This document shows, piece by piece, positions 47,401 through 59,900 of a DNA stretch of 64,000 nt. This DNA is from Bactrocera neohumeralis (taxonomy: Eukaryota; Arthropoda; Insecta; Diptera; Tephritidae), in assembly GCF_024586455.1 (NCBI RefSeq), contig NC_065921.1:24058635-24122634 (forward strand), read 5' to 3'. The notes under the pieces were generated by a model. It searched no databases and was not told where the DNA came from. It worked only from the letters and a program-made list of their open reading frames with translations. The position numbers and the translations under genes were made by a program. The first letter of the stretch is position 1. Every line of letters begins with the position of its first letter.

Positions 47401-50079
47401 ACTACTTGCTCGTTAGCGCAGTTGGACTTCTGTAGATACACATATGACAATATACAGTTAGATAAACCTGTTTGTTAATTATTAATTTTTAAATTGTCAG
47501 CACTCGCTGTGTACGGTGTGCTCTCTTGCTTTGACAGATTGCCACCAAACCTTCTTATGAACGCCATAAGAGAAAATTCAGAAAATCCATGACCGCATTG
47601 CGTCACAGGCACTTGCGAATGAGAGCGCTAATGACTGCGAAATGCATAGTAACGCGTATCTTTATTTTCCGCATTCATTTCGTTTAGAAATAAACAAACC
47701 GTTGTGCCATCAAATTGCACTTCGCGTGTGTTTGTGCCGCAACGCCGACTTCGATAAAACTTAGCAGTCATGAAACGCTACAAAAAGTCATGTTATACGC
47801 AAAAGTAAATGCAAGTAGTACATATGTACATACGAGTACATGTTGCACAGATGCCCGCCTATTTTCATACACACATATATAAGTATGTATGTGTGTTGCA
47901 TCGGCCGCGCATTGTCATCTAAGCAGGAGGATGGCCACAAACGGCAAATCACAACGAAGTGCAATGCACGCATCAACAAAAACGCGCTCTTACAATTATT
48001 GCGTACCGCAAAATGTGGCAATCCGTTTGCTATGCCGTTCTTTGCACTCGCGTAATGCCAGCGCTACACGAAGACGCCTCGCAAATACTATGTGTACTAC
48101 CGCAATCCACATACAATGTTCGCACGGTTGGGTTCGTCTGCTATTTGCATAAATTTCGCCTTTTTATGACTGATAGTGTAAAAACTAGGCGTGGCGCTCG
48201 CTGTAGTTATTGTCTGTCGAATGCGTCGAGCGCTTTCATCTGCCATCTAAAGCGGCTGCCGCGTTGCTTTGACCGCGTCGTCGTGCGCTATGTATGCGCG
48301 CGTATATATAAACACCATACAGAGCGACGACGGCGTAGCGCGCAATTGAATTTAGTTTTAGTGTTGTCGTCAATCCTGTTTGCTTCGAATGCAGCACCGC
48401 GCGCAACACCACCCTATCGCGCTTATCGGGTGAGCTCTCGCGCATATGCGCGCGCACTACCGAAGGCTGTTTGTTGCGAATTGGCGGTTGCGCTGGCCTG
48501 CCGACTCGGGCGCGCACAGCGCGTTGTTGTATATTATTCGGTTGAAATAAAATCTTCGCCGTAAATGTCATTCATAAATTGCTCTTCAACACTGCGGCAC
48601 GAATGAGCGCGCCACTGTCTGTCTGTAGGGTTCCCAATGCCTGCACTACTAGTCTACAATACGCGTATGTGGCATATATATATGTGTGTGTACGCATGCG
48701 CTTGTATATACATACTATATGCGCCTATGCGTAAGTGTCTGATGAGCCGTGCGCATATTTGGTTTAAATACATTTTTACCCTTTTGCGCCACCTATGATT
48801 TGTTGTTACTGGCTGTGTGGCGGCAATATTGCCAGACGCAGCTGCCGCGCTGAATATTACCGCGCAGCCGCGCGCTGCAAGCCATGTTAAATAGTTCTGT
48901 TTTGTAGATTATAATCATCTATATCGTATTTTCAGCGCGCTCATACTTCAAACGCACACAAAACGAGTAAAGTGCGCGCGCCCGCTCGCTTGGGAGCAAT
49001 AGCCGCGCGCAACGTGCGCTTTGCGTGTATTCGCGAACAGCGCCGGCGCAGTGCATAATTATGTTCGCATTGTCAAAATAAATATTGCTTCGTAACCGCG
49101 GTGGTCTCCCACATATTGTATACGTGTATACATACATATGACCGCCGCCGCTGCCAGCTAGAACCTGCTGTGACAGAAGCTGGGCATAAACACATGTGCG
49201 CGTCAATCAGAAACTGTCCGGCATTCGCATTCAAAGCGTCGCAGCGGAAGTCAAACTACAATGGTTAGTAAGTTATTTTCAATTTACTCATATTCGTTCG
49301 AACGTGTTTCCCCCCACTTGCCACGCATTAACAAAGGCGTTCGTTCGCTCCCGACTCGCACGCAGCAGATGTCTGCTTCAGCGTTGCAAAAAAATAGTAG
49401 AAGAAAACAAAACCGAAAATGGCAGTGGAACCGTCAATATGCGCAAGCAACGATTATGTTGACGGTCGAAGGCGGCTTTGGTTGTGGTCGGTGGTGCAGC
49501 AGCAGCAGCAGCAGCAGCGTCAGCAGCAACAAGGGCAACAGCAACAGTTGCTTGTATCGCTAACATTGATCGATTGGGCGTAGCCACCGCGGTTCAACTG
49601 AGTAATGGCTTCATCACCGTCGGGCATAATTTCCATAATGTCCTTCGCCGTTGCCTACTCGCCGACTACCTTTCGCGAAGCGTTGCGTTGCAATTGCAGC
49701 AAACCGATTGCTGGGCACATGTAATTTTGGTTCGAAACGAACATATACACATGTATGCGTGTGCATTTAACCTGTAGGAAAATTGTGCCGATTGCACTTT
49801 AATTTAGTTCAGCCTTTGTAATTGAGATTCGCCCAAAACTCTCTTATTGAAGCGACGATCTTTTCAATCTTGTGCCAAAGCGCGTGGTTATCTTTCTATG
49901 AGTCTTAGACAAGTGGAAAAAGGTCGAATATTATAGTTTGTTAGGTCATTCCGGATTCCATGAAAAGTACCAAAGCACCCATCCCATTGATACAAATACC
50001 CAAGCACCCATCTAAATGTTAGTATGGCATATAAAATCATAGCTAAAATATCATATTTGGATATTGCTTGCGTACCGCT
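47401..50079. other. GC-richer region without a supported gene
   Basis: From about 47500 to 49780 the base composition is clearly richer in G+C and CpG than the rest of the window, and no transposon sequence is recognised. TATATATAAA at 48303-48312 could be a TATA box for a plus-strand transcript. Open frames of 100-200 residues here are explained by GC-rich composition and show no family motif. The region may be an enhancer, promoter or untranslated exon of a gene lying outside the window; that is inference. Confidence 0.35.
49495..49556. repeat. CAG/CAA trinucleotide repeat
   Basis: Seven CAG units in a row are followed by interrupted CAG/CAA units. Such opa-type repeats often encode polyglutamine, but the glutamine frame here has stops just upstream and downstream. 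Confidence 0.8.
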
Positions 50080-50545
50080 GGCAGACGATTGGTCAGTTGT
50101 CTCCGAGCACCTGAAGAGTCAGGACAAACATTTTCGGGCAACGTGTTTCTATGAGTGGTGTAAGCCGAAAATGCAGCGTTCGTTAGAGCAGAGGTACGCG
50201 ATTAAATTCCGTGTGAAACTCGGTAAATCTGCGACAGAGACGTTTTATATGATCAAGCAAGGCCGGCATCCTAAAACTTCCGCAGCCGCCCTAAAGCCCA
50301 GATGTGAACCCCCTGACTTTTTTGTTTCCTTGCCTGGAAAGGCCGATGAAAGGGGATCCAAGCAGCATGCACCTCGACTCTCAAGGCTATTCCGGATAAT
50401 GCCTTCCGTGACGCCTTCAATGCTTGGAATTCGCGCAGGCAGCGCTGCATCGACGCAGAAGGTGCCTATTTTTAAATAATCGTAACGATTGATCCAATAA
50501 AATTTTTTAAATCGGCTCTTTAAGTCCTATTACTTTTCGGACAAG
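50080..50545 (+). mobile_element. internally deleted mariner, MQRSLEQRYAIKF type
   Basis: MQRSLEQRYAIKFRVKLGKS and then ATETFYMIKQ at 50172-50265 give the N-terminus. The middle is deleted. PDFFVSLPGKADER at about 50312-50352 and, in another frame, IPDNAFRDAFNAWNSRRQRC and IDAEGAYFK give the C-terminus. The right end TCCTATTACTTTTCGGACAA resembles the 5' end of the copy at 2560-3172. Confidence 0.85.
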
Positions 50546-50549
50546 GATT

Positions 50550-51390
50550 AGTATGTCAAGTTTAAACGTGGTGAAATGAGCACCAAAGACGCTGAACGTA
50601 GTAGACGCCCAAGAGAGGTTGTTACCGACTAAATCATAAAACACAAAATAATTTGGAATGCCCGTAAAGTGAAGTTGTTCGAGATAGAAGGAACTCTAAA
50701 GATATCAACTGAATGTGTATATCATATCATTAAGGAATATTTGGAAATGAGAAAGGTCTGAGCAAAGTAGGTGCCGCGTGAGCTCACTTGTAACCAAAAA
50801 CAACGACGAGTTGATGATTCGCAGCAGTAATAAACTCGAGTTTTTGCGTCGATATGTGACAATGGATGAAGCACGACTCCATCATTTCACTTCGAAGTCC
50901 GATCGATAGTCATACGATTGAAGTGTACACGATGTTTTCGCTCCAACGCGTGGAAAACGTAACGGTCTGCTGGCAAGGTCAGTATATATTTTGGGATGAG
51001 CGTGGAATAATTTTCACTGTATGCATTGAAAAAGGGAAGGACCATCAACAATGACCATTACACACTGTTTGTGGATAGTTTAAAAAGCGAGATCACAGAA
51101 AAGCAACCGCATTTGAAGAAAAAAGTGAGATTTCACTAACACAAAGCATTGAGTCATAAGTCAGTAGAAACGATGGCAAAAATTCATGAATTGGGCTACG
51201 AATTAGTTCCGCATCTACCTTATTCTCCAGATCCCGCAGCGACTATTTTCTGATCTTAAATCTCAAAAGACTGCTCGCTGCAAAGAAATTTGCGCCGAAT
51301 GAAGAGTTGATCGCCGAAACTGAGGCCTATTTTAAAACAAAGGACAAATCGTACTACAAGAAGTAATGAAGGGCTAAGTACGGCTAAGTT
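50550..51390 (+). mobile_element. heavily mutated mariner lying against the previous one
   Basis: Broken frames follow the usual order: KFKRGEMSTKDAERSRRPRE near 50555, KVKLFEIEGTLKISTE near 50670, VPRELT near 50770, RRYVTMDEARLHHFTSKSDR near 50850 (first Asp region), KMAKIHELGYELVPHLPYSP near 51175-51230, and KRLLAAKKFAPNEELIAETE near 51270. Stops and shifts are frequent. Confidence 0.78.
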
Positions 51391-51394
51391 TCAT

Positions 51395-51905
51395 ACTCTT
51401 GCAACGTACAAGGATTAAAGCCCGGGGTAATACTTTCAGGTATATAAGGCTTGGGATTTCGGACGAGTATTCACTCGATTTTATTCATTCTAAGAGCAAA
51501 AATGCGCCGTTTTTAGAAAAAGATAACTCACTTATTGGCCATTTATATGCAGTATTAAGTCACCCGGAAGCTCGAAAATATTTATATTAGGTATATGGGG
51601 GCTAAGAGAAGTATTGGCCCGATTCAAACACATTTTTAATATACAGAAATGGTATTATCAGGCAACCTCAATTGTTATTATCAGGATTTCCTCCAAATTT
51701 CAATTATATATTTCACACATTGAGCGATATTTTCGGTAAAGAGTCAGCTATAGGCTCTGGGGTCCATATATTCGGTACCAGGGCTTGAACAGTTTTGATT
51801 CCATTTATACAATCTTTAGTCATAAGGTGGCATACTGCAAGCGCAGTTATATGTTTCAGCAAAATTTGAGCTTGAGTAAGTTCTGTTTTCCTTTTGGGTA
51901 TTATA
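51395..51905. repeat. dispersed repeat, mini-me-like
   Basis: It begins CATACTCTTGCAACGTACAA, like the start of the element at 721-1781, and shares AAGTCACCCGGAAGCTCGAA with 25760-25790 in opposite orientation. Confidence 0.45.
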
Positions 51906-53139
51906 CATAGACGATGCTACACATTTTACAGGTATATATATATATGTATATATAAATCACATATATACATACAAACTATTGCTTTAACTATTGCAACTAC
52001 AATAAAGTGCGCGTTATGCGTTTGAAGCGTCGCGTCGCGTCGCGCCTTAACGACAACGAGACCGCTGCACATGCACCACCTTCGCCATGCTAACCACACT
52101 TGCCGGGCCTCCACTGCTGCAGTCATGCTAATAACTTTAGTCAAGTTTTAACGGCTCTTAAAGGCTGCAGCAACATTGTTGAGTTTATGAATTAAGCCAC
52201 AAACGGCAGCAGCGCCCATTCCTATGGGCTGCGGGTGCTGTCGTTGGTAGTCTCCAAAGTCAGCTTCCTTTCGTTCTGCAGAATTTGCTCCTTTTGTGCG
52301 CATAAAATTCGTCGCTTAAGCGCTTTGGCCACATGCAAATGCAAAGTGAATTATGATTTTTACTGTTTACTTTTATGTGTATGTGTGCGCATGTGCGTGT
52401 GTGAGTGACTTTACGCTTGAACTTGCACAAATGCTATTGCCGGCGTGTCATTTCCTAACAATGGACCCGCGGTTTTCTAATGAAGTTATACGCCCGTAAT
52501 GGCTTTACGTGTAATTTGCTTGATTTTCGGTTTCCCATTGACATCACGTGACTTTCGTACACTTGCGCCGGCGAGAGGAAGTGGCCGCCATTGGAAAGGT
52601 GTTAAATGTTGATTTTACTGCACAGAAAATTAAAAATTATATGCACCTCTCACAGGATGGGTTGTTTGATTTCCCCTACATTGTAGATTGCAGCAACGAA
52701 TATTGAAGAAAGTATGCAATTGAGGCAATATGGAGCGTAGGCTGGTAAAATCAATCAATATTAAATTACTTAAATGAGAGTGTTGAATTTATTTCGATAG
52801 ATTAATATCTATCTAAGCTTCGTTCAATCAGATTCAATATACCAAAAGCCCTTTGGAAGCATTTCCGCTGCTATTTTTTTTTTTAATACTGCTCAACCCT
52901 CTGTGTTAGTAAGGCTTCCTCTCTTTGCAGGTACGTCACGACTATTTTCCAAGTGGACACTTTCAAATTTTCCGTTCGCGATAAAAATTTCTGTGGCATT
53001 AGTTTGTAGCTGCTATTCATTTTTGCCGCAGAAGGGAATACAATTTTTGGTCCGTCCTAATATCCCTTTACATATGAAATTACCGTTGGCCTTACCTGAC
53101 GACTCAACTGCATTTTCCGTTCGGACTCGTCGACCCATG
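51906..53139. other. intergenic, no gene seen
   Basis: 51990-52600 is moderately GC-rich (a TCGCG repeat at about 52027-52046). No transposon or coding motif is recognised. 52740-53139 returns to AT-rich sequence. Confidence 0.4.
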
Positions 53140-54000
53140 AACTGATGCAATGAGTTGATTGCTTGGACAGCTTCTCTTGCTGTCAACTAATGTCTTCATG
53201 TTTCTAAACAAATAGAAGTCGGACGAAGCCAAACTGGTAGCATTCGGAGGATGGGACACCAGTATGTAGTACAATTCGACCAATTTGAACGTGTCAACGT
53301 AGGAGCTATTAGCCGGTGTATTGTAATGCTGGAAAAACTATTTTTTCTTTGCCAAATGGCACCGTTTTCTTTGCACTTCGGCATCAAATTCGTTCAATAA
53401 TTCGGAATAATAGAGGCCTCTAATCTTATTCCCCTTCCCTGGAGAATCGACGCAGATCTCTCCTTGAAAAGTCTAAAATAGAAAATGAAGGTGCATCACT
53501 TATCAATCTGATAGGATAGTCTTGGTCTTCTTCGGAGCAAGTTCGCTGGTTTCTTCTTTACTGTCTTCAGATTATGCTCCAACAGCGTCAAACACAGCTC
53601 TGGAGCGATCTCACGGTTGTATTTGTGTTTTTTGGAATGAGCAAACAGAGAGAGCACACGCGAAAATTGATTTTCGACCACATTGGAACTAGTTAAACCA
53701 ATTATTAACTGTCGTTCTTGAAGGAGAAGGGCCATCATGTCCTGAATTCGAGTGCTCTTGGGTTTCACTGCGCTATTTCTTTCTCAAAACCTATCAATAT
53801 TACCCTTTTTCCATTTTTTTAATCTCTAAAGACGTCTAACGGGACCGATCAACCCGAAATTTCGATAGTAGCCGTAGACACTACATTTTCGTTTCTCGAT
53901 CTTGCGATAGTGGAGCTATCGGTCGATAAAAATTTCAGACCGCCCTCGTGATGTCTGCGTTAACTATTGTAAATAGCCAGCTAAATGATTGTCGTTATCC
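53140..54000 (-). mobile_element. decayed mariner, left half of an inverted pair
   Basis: The minus strand in broken frames gives MMALLLQERQLIIGLTSSNV near 53730, SELAPKKTKTILSD near 53540, then NKIRGLYYSELLNEFDAEVQ, HLAKKK, NTPANSSYVDTFKLVELYYI and a DFYLFRNMKTL-like end near 53190. Its 5' portion (53660-53975) is the inverted counterpart of 54385-54690. Confidence 0.65.
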
Positions 54001-54384
54001 CCATATCAATTTGAATGGGTTGTTTTGTCTGAAATTCTTTATCTGATTGATTGCTACGTCTTAATTGAAAAATTTTGTATGTTTAAAATCGTGTCTCAGG
54101 AGACTTGTAAAGGCTAGAGATTTTTATTTCATAAACCAGGTCGATGGGTTCCAATACTTCCAGGAAAGCAGTTGTCCAGGCGCTATTAATTAGCAAAATG
54201 TCACTATTGATCTTCTAGTTTTAAGTCCGTTGGAAGAAGACACCGAAAAATTAGAGAGGATAAACCGTACCTGTAGGTTCGGGATAAAGAATCAAAGATC
54301 AACTATTTACTATTCCTCGCGCCGCTTGCACATCAACCAGCTATAGAATCCCAGACAAAAAAACCGCTCAAATCGATATGAGCA

Positions 54385-55150
54385 TGACGACGATCATTAA
54401 CGCAGAGATCACGAGGACGATCCAAAATCCTTACCTTACCGACACATAGCCCCACTATCGCAAGATCGAAGTATGAGAATGTACTGTAGACGATTACTAT
54501 CGAAATTTTAGGCGTATCAGTCTCGTAGAACGTGCCCGTTGATTTTCGAAAAAATGTGAAAAGGGATTTGCCAAAAGAAATCGTGCAGCAAAATGAAAGA
54601 GTTTTCGAATTCAGGCCCTTCTCCTTCGAGGGCGATTGTCAATATTTGATGAAACGAGTTTCAACGTGGCCGAATTTCGGTTTTTGCTAGAAATATTGGG
54701 CTTGAAGTTGATGTCAGTGCTATGGCTGACGCGTTTGTTCACTCCAGACAAGAAATGTATTCATGAGGTCACAACACAACACAGGAGTGCTTGACGCTAT
54801 TTGAACACAATCCGAAAAAGATTGTACATCGTTAGGTAATGGCACAACCCTGAGTATACAGAATATTTGAAACAGTTGATTCTTACCAGCATACTAGCTC
54901 CGTACAAGAGCAAGACTATCCAATCAGCTGCAAAAGTGAAGGCTTTCATTTTCCTTACTAGGACTTTCAGGGCGGGATCTACGTCGATCTCTATTAAGCT
55001 GAATTATCGGACTGATTTGACGCTAAAGTGCAGAAAAAACGTCCCGTTTGGAGAAGAAAAAAAGCATTTATCCACCATGACGACGTACCGGGTAATGCCT
55101 TAGAGGTTGCCACAGCCTAAAAATCGCTGGCTCAAAACCGGTTTTAGACC
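54385..55150 (+). mobile_element. decayed mariner, right half of an inverted pair
   Basis: The plus strand from about 54600 gives RVFEFRPFSFEGDCQYL, later YKSKTIQSAAKVKAFIFL and, near 55050, a KKHLSTMTTYRVMP remnant of the KKVLFHHDNA region. The 5' part is inverted relative to 53660-53975. A 410-bp unrelated-looking spacer separates the two. Confidence 0.6.
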
Positions 55151-56225
55151 TATAGTCTCTTAAGCAAAGATGTTCAGAATGATCCGTAGAAACAAAGTAT
55201 TTTGCTTGAAAAATTAGCAATTATTTCACAATCAATAATCCAAACAAAGAAGAACCAAAAATAGTAAAAATTGTTTTCAAAGCCAAATGCGTATTTGGAG
55301 TGGATAAATAACACTTGACACCTGTCTCAAAGCAGCTTTTGTCATAATGCAAAAATTTATGGGATTTAAATTCAGTGGAGATATGAAATATGGAAAATGT
55401 TTTATTATGACTAAATCAAAACCTTCATACTAATTATAAAATCAACCAACTGGTGGATTCACCAACACAAGTAGTATTTGTTGCTCAGCTGAAGTGAATT
55501 GTTAAACCCAGAATTCGTAAATCGCATTTTTCACTTTCCATTTAAGCTAGCTACTTTAAGGTAAATTTCGAAATAATTCTTTTGTATTAAAACAGGTACA
55601 ATAGACTATGATTAATTATTTAAATCTCTCATACCACGTAAATACTTAAAGAAGACACGCTGAAATTATGAATTCTTCAACAGCAACAAGTTGGATTTCG
55701 TCAAAATACCAAAGCGTTACCAACCAAACAATCCACCAACCAATTGAGGTGCGTCCAATGGTGTGGTGACCAAACAAATGTTAAGCCCATTAGTTATGTC
55801 CGTTATTGAATAGAGAGAGAAGAGGTTTCATGGGTTGTTTGTAATTTGTTTACGCGCCGAGAAGCGCTCATTAACATATGAAAAGCGTTATTGATGACTG
55901 TTGTAGGAAATGGTTTGAAAAGTTGAAGAAATAATCGAAATGAGAATGTCAACCAACCGGCATGCGGTGCACAATTGTTCAACGGCGACGCAGAACAACA
56001 AAACAAAAAACGGAAGAGACAACTTAAGAATGCATGGAAATATTAAGAATTTTAATGGCTAAGAAATGCAAATCGAAACAGGTTCAAGGGACAAAACTAA
56101 TCTCTACATATTGGATCTTGAGCATGTGCGCTTGTGGCCGGCGATTTTCTCCGATAATGGCTAACGATGCAAGTGCATTTCTCGACAAGCGTTTTCATTC
56201 ATAAGTAATCAGACGAAAATTTGAA
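55151..56225. other. intergenic, no gene seen
   Basis: No gene or recognisable transposon. A 67-residue minus-strand frame at 55803-56006 has no feature. Confidence 0.4.
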
Positions 56226-56973
56226 TTTGTAAAATAAGAATATAGAAAGTTGGGAAATATACATATATATTGACAAGGAAAAAAAAAAATTAAATAAAAT
56301 CGGCAAAAAGTCAGCCATACGCACTAAGGTCCATATATTTGGTGTCTCGGTTGTGAAAAGTTACAGTCCGATTTCGACAATATTTGCGCGTGAGATCAAA
56401 TACATTTAGGGTTCTATTTGTGAAAAAAGAATTTTCATAGATGGTATGTAATAAAAACTCTATGAAAATTCCATACAGCCTTACTTAAAAAGCCGAATAT
56501 CTCGAGAAGTATTAATGATAGCGATTTTGACCTCAGACCTTTTTTGTAGAAAATAAAATTTCCTACAAGTTTGTCATGAACATTTTTTCTATAGCTCTTG
56601 TCATTTACGAGATATATACAAAAAAATGGGAATTTCGTGGAAAAATCAAGTTTAGAGCCCCGTACTACCTCGCCGGTGTGAGTTACGACTTTGTTGCACT
56701 GGGCACTTTTGTAGAATGAACAATTCTGATAAATATGCGTCTAAAGTCAAAGCGATGCCATAAAATACCTCTGCGCTGTAGGAATTTAAAGATAAAAAAT
56801 CACGATTGTAGTGTATTTTCAATGAAAAATTTTTACATGCCTTGATCCAGTCCTTAATGTTGATATTAAGCGTTCAAATTTTCAGTGATTTTTTAGGGTA
56901 TTTCCAAGGAAATTTCGTGACGGAATTGAAAAAAAAAAATTAATAGTTCAAAAAAAAAAACACTCTAATAATA
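56226..56973. repeat. probable dispersed repeats
   Basis: 56230-56420 resembles the mini-me-like family (CGGCAAAAAGTCAGCCATAC; CCATATATTTGGTGTCTCGG, compare 51740-51785). 56470-56950 is unassigned. Confidence 0.35.
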
Positions 56974-57509
56974 GGTTGTCAAAAAAGTCTTGCGGTATTT
57001 TCGCTAGTTGGCGCTGAAAGCGCGTAGTTCTAGTTTTATTCGTCGCATCGGGTCATGCTATCCTTTTTGGAAAGCTCATTTCACGCGCTAACACGTGTTT
57101 GATTGATTGTCGTTTCTTTTAAGTCGTTCGTGAGTTATAGCGTCGCAAACATGGAGCAAAATAAAGAGAAAATACGACATATTTTACAGTACTACTACGA
57201 TAAAGGCAAAAACGCATCTCAAGCCGCCAATAAAATTTGTGTAGTTTATGGACCCGATACAGTTTCCATTTCCACCGCACAACGATGGTTTCAACGTTTT
57301 CGTTCTGGTGTAGAGGTGGTCGAAGATGCGCCACGCTCCGGAAGGCCTGTCGTCGAAAATTGCGATAAAATCGCTGAATTGGTCAAAAGAGACCGGCATA
57401 GTAGCAGCCGTAGCATCGGTCAAGAGCTGGGCATGAGTCATCAAAAATTCATTTCAATTTCAATAAAAAAAAAATCAATAAAAATACCGCAAGACTTTTT
57501 TGACAACCC
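56974..57509 (+). mobile_element. compact mariner with intact ends and DNA-binding domain only
   Basis: GGTTGTCAAAAAAGTCTTGC at 56974 and its complement at 57481-57509 form terminal repeats of about 29 bp with almost perfect match. A frame beginning with a Met at 57150 reads MEQNKEKIRHILQYYYDKGK, then NASQAANKICVVYGPDTVSI, WFQRFRSGVEVVEDAPRSGR, and ends its mariner homology at GQELGMSHQ (about 57440). The two helix-turn-helix motifs are complete, and the entire DDD catalytic domain is deleted. The frame runs through the right terminal repeat to a stop at 57576. Confidence 0.9.
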
Positions 57510-57749
57510 ATTATATATGTGTATATTATGTTTTGATATTTTTTCTTGGTACAAACAATTTTTTTCCAGATATTAGGGTTTTTCGCGAATACAATCACGT
57601 GTTATTACCGCTCTCTTTCACAAGGTGCTTACTGAAAATATTCGAAAATCATTTGGAAGATCTTAATAAAGATTAAACGAGGAGATTTCTAGACTGTCCT
57701 GTTCATGTCTTGTTTTCCATAACGAAAATATTCCTCTTTATTCCAAAAG

Positions 57750-58130
57750 TATACATATATGTGTTATCCGGGCTACTGTTAAATTTCGCACAACCCATAC
57801 GAACATTAAAGACGACGAAGGCATCGGAAGTCCAAAAGAGACCTTTGCGACGAAAGCAAAATTATTAAAATTGTGAAGTTGTTTGAGATGACTGATACTC
57901 TAAAGAAATCAAAAGATGTGTTGGATGTATCATGCCTTAATATTTGGGTCTATGAAAACTCTCCGCAACGTGGGTACCGTATGAGCATAGATACATTCGA
58001 CAACAAAGAAAATAAATTAATGATTTTGTGCAGAGGTTGTAGATGTTTAATCGTTATAAACCCCAGTTTTGCTTCGAAATGTGACAATAGTAGAAACAGG
58101 GCTCCATTATTTTACTCTGGAATGCACGAT
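57750..58130 (+). mobile_element. mariner N-terminal remnant
   Basis: Broken frames include DDEGIGSPKETFATKAKLLK-like sequence, VKLFEMTDTLKKSKDVLDVS at about 57868-57930, and NSPQRGYR near 57958 where relatives have a KLSAKWVPREL segment. It ends near 58090 with ARYVTIVETGLHYFTLE-like sequence. It is related to the copy at 50550. Confidence 0.55.
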
Positions 58131-58149
58131 ATGAATCGTGGAATGCAAT

Positions 58150-58855
58150 AGTCAGCTATACAGTCCAGAGTTAGGCATAAGGCAGTCTTTTAAGTTGCCG
58201 GAACACTGCAGTATATTTCAAGCGGAGGTCTTTGCTATTGTGAAAGCTGCCAGGGTTATCATTTACGTAGACAGCCAAGAAGGAATCAAGGCAGTAACCT
58301 CGTAACGCACATCGGCCAGAAGTGTCTTGGGGAGCAGGGAAGCTGTGAAAAGTGTTGCCAGAAACAAGCAATTTCACTTCTATTGGATGCCAGTTCACAA
58401 AGGCATTGCAGGCAATGAGGTAATGGACGATATTGCCAAGAATGAAGTACGGCTAATACCTGAAAACGTGATCAACATAGGGAAATCCATGCATTGTCTA
58501 AACGACGATTTGGACAGAAGCATGGCGAATAAAATCAAAATACGCTAAAACTAGCTACTTGAGTGCAAAGCTGCAAAAGTTAGGGATAAAACGGTAGATC
58601 GGAAATACACAAAACTAGCACTAGATAGAAGTGAGCGTAGAAACATGATCGAAATACTAACTGATCATTGTCTGGCAGCACACGCCTGCAGAATGGAGCT
58701 GACAGATCGAGAAGACTGCAGAAAATGGAAATGGAAATGGAAAGGAGGATCGATAGTGAACAGAGTCTGTTAAAATTCGCGTCAAGCGCGGGCGTGGGGA
58801 CGTAAGGATCTCCATGTGTGGTCTCAAGAGATCCTAACCTAACCCCGTCAAAAGT
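58150..58855 (+). mobile_element. non-LTR retrotransposon RNase H fragment
   Basis: FKLPEHCSIFQAEVFAI-like sequence occurs near 58190-58240. FYWMPVHKGIAGNEVMDDIA and KNEVRLI at about 58378-58455 correspond to the C-terminal RNase H motif. It ends with GAGATCCTAACCTAACCCCG at 58828-58847, a tail comparable to that near 17654. It is broken by stops. Confidence 0.65.
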
Positions 58856-59074
58856 GCAAAAATAATATGGCTTTATATTTTGATAATATAACAATATTGA
58901 CAAAATTTGCATCCATGGCACGACAAACATTGCAACAAAAGTTAGAAGATCACAACATTAGGTGCATTGGCCACAGAGCTAATGAATGTTAAATGTAATA
59001 AATATGAATTCAAAAAGATTCTAGAAAAGTCTTCAATAAAATACAAATTTTAAAAGTAAAAAAAATATACATTG

Positions 59075-59900
59075 CGACAAAAAAGCACCCGGAAATTAAA
59101 TTCCCTGGTAAATGATATTTCAAAAATATGTATTTTTTTAAGTTGGTAGGACTGTCCTTGTTTGCAATGTCAAATATCAGCAAAGTGTCAAACCACTTTC
59201 TTTACAGCACCTGCTTAGGTCGGTACAACTCGTAGTGCGCGTCGCAATTTTTGCATTGGATGAGAATATAGAACAAAGAATCGTTGCGAATGTTGGAAAA
59301 GGCTTACGGTGATTCAGTTTTATCAAAAGCACAAGCTTACGAGTGGTACAAAGCCTTCAAAGAGATCGAGAGAGATCGTTGAAGGCTTGCCTCGTTCTGG
59401 ACGACCTTCGACCTCTTCAGCTGATGAAAATATTAGAAAGTGAAGAATATGATGCTTAAAAATCGTCAGGCAAGTGTTAGAGAGTTGGGTATGAAACGCG
59501 TTCCTGCTCAAAAAAAATACCGCAAACAAATCTCTTTGGACATGGAGAGCATTATAACTGCCCATGAGACATGGGTTTATGAGTTTGGCATACAAACAAG
59601 TCAACAATTATCGGAATGCAGGGAAAAAACGAGCCGAAACCAAGAAAACCACGTCAAAGTCGCTCCAAAATCAAGGTGATGTTCATTGTTTTTCATCCAT
59701 CGATCAACCACCGTATTCACCTGATTTGGCACCGTGTGATATTTTTTGTACCCCACACTGAAATTGCAGCTCCGTGGAACTATTTTTCAGTCGATCGAAG
59801 TGATAAGTCAAAATTGGCTGAAGTAGCTAAAGGTCATCCCAAAAAGTGCTTCTGAAAAGTGTTTCGGGGACTGGAAAAACCATTGCCATAAATGTATTAC
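59075..59900 (+). mobile_element. decayed mariner, DRANSDPTF lineage
   Basis: The left end (AAAAGCACCCGGAAATTAAA) and leader are retained. Coding remnants are LRMLEKAYGDSVLSKAQAYE-like, STSSADENIRK, NRQASVRELGMKRVPAQKKY, MESIITAHETWVYEFGIQTS (first Asp changed to His in ITADET), INHRIHLIWHRV, and GDWKNHC-like near 59880. The HHDNA segment is deleted. Confidence 0.78.

Noticed and set aside
47959..48564. 201-residue plus-strand open frame with a hydrophobic stretch resembling a signal peptide (LNLVLVLSSILFASNAA)
   Set aside because: The hydrophobic part is internal, has no nearby Met, and the frame lies in GC-rich sequence where long chance frames occur. No family motif or coding-like composition was seen.
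49478..49777. 99-residue frame starting in poly-alanine over the CAG repeat
   Set aside because: All three frames of the repeat are partly open; the glutamine frame is closed by nearby stops, and none has recognisable flanking sequence.
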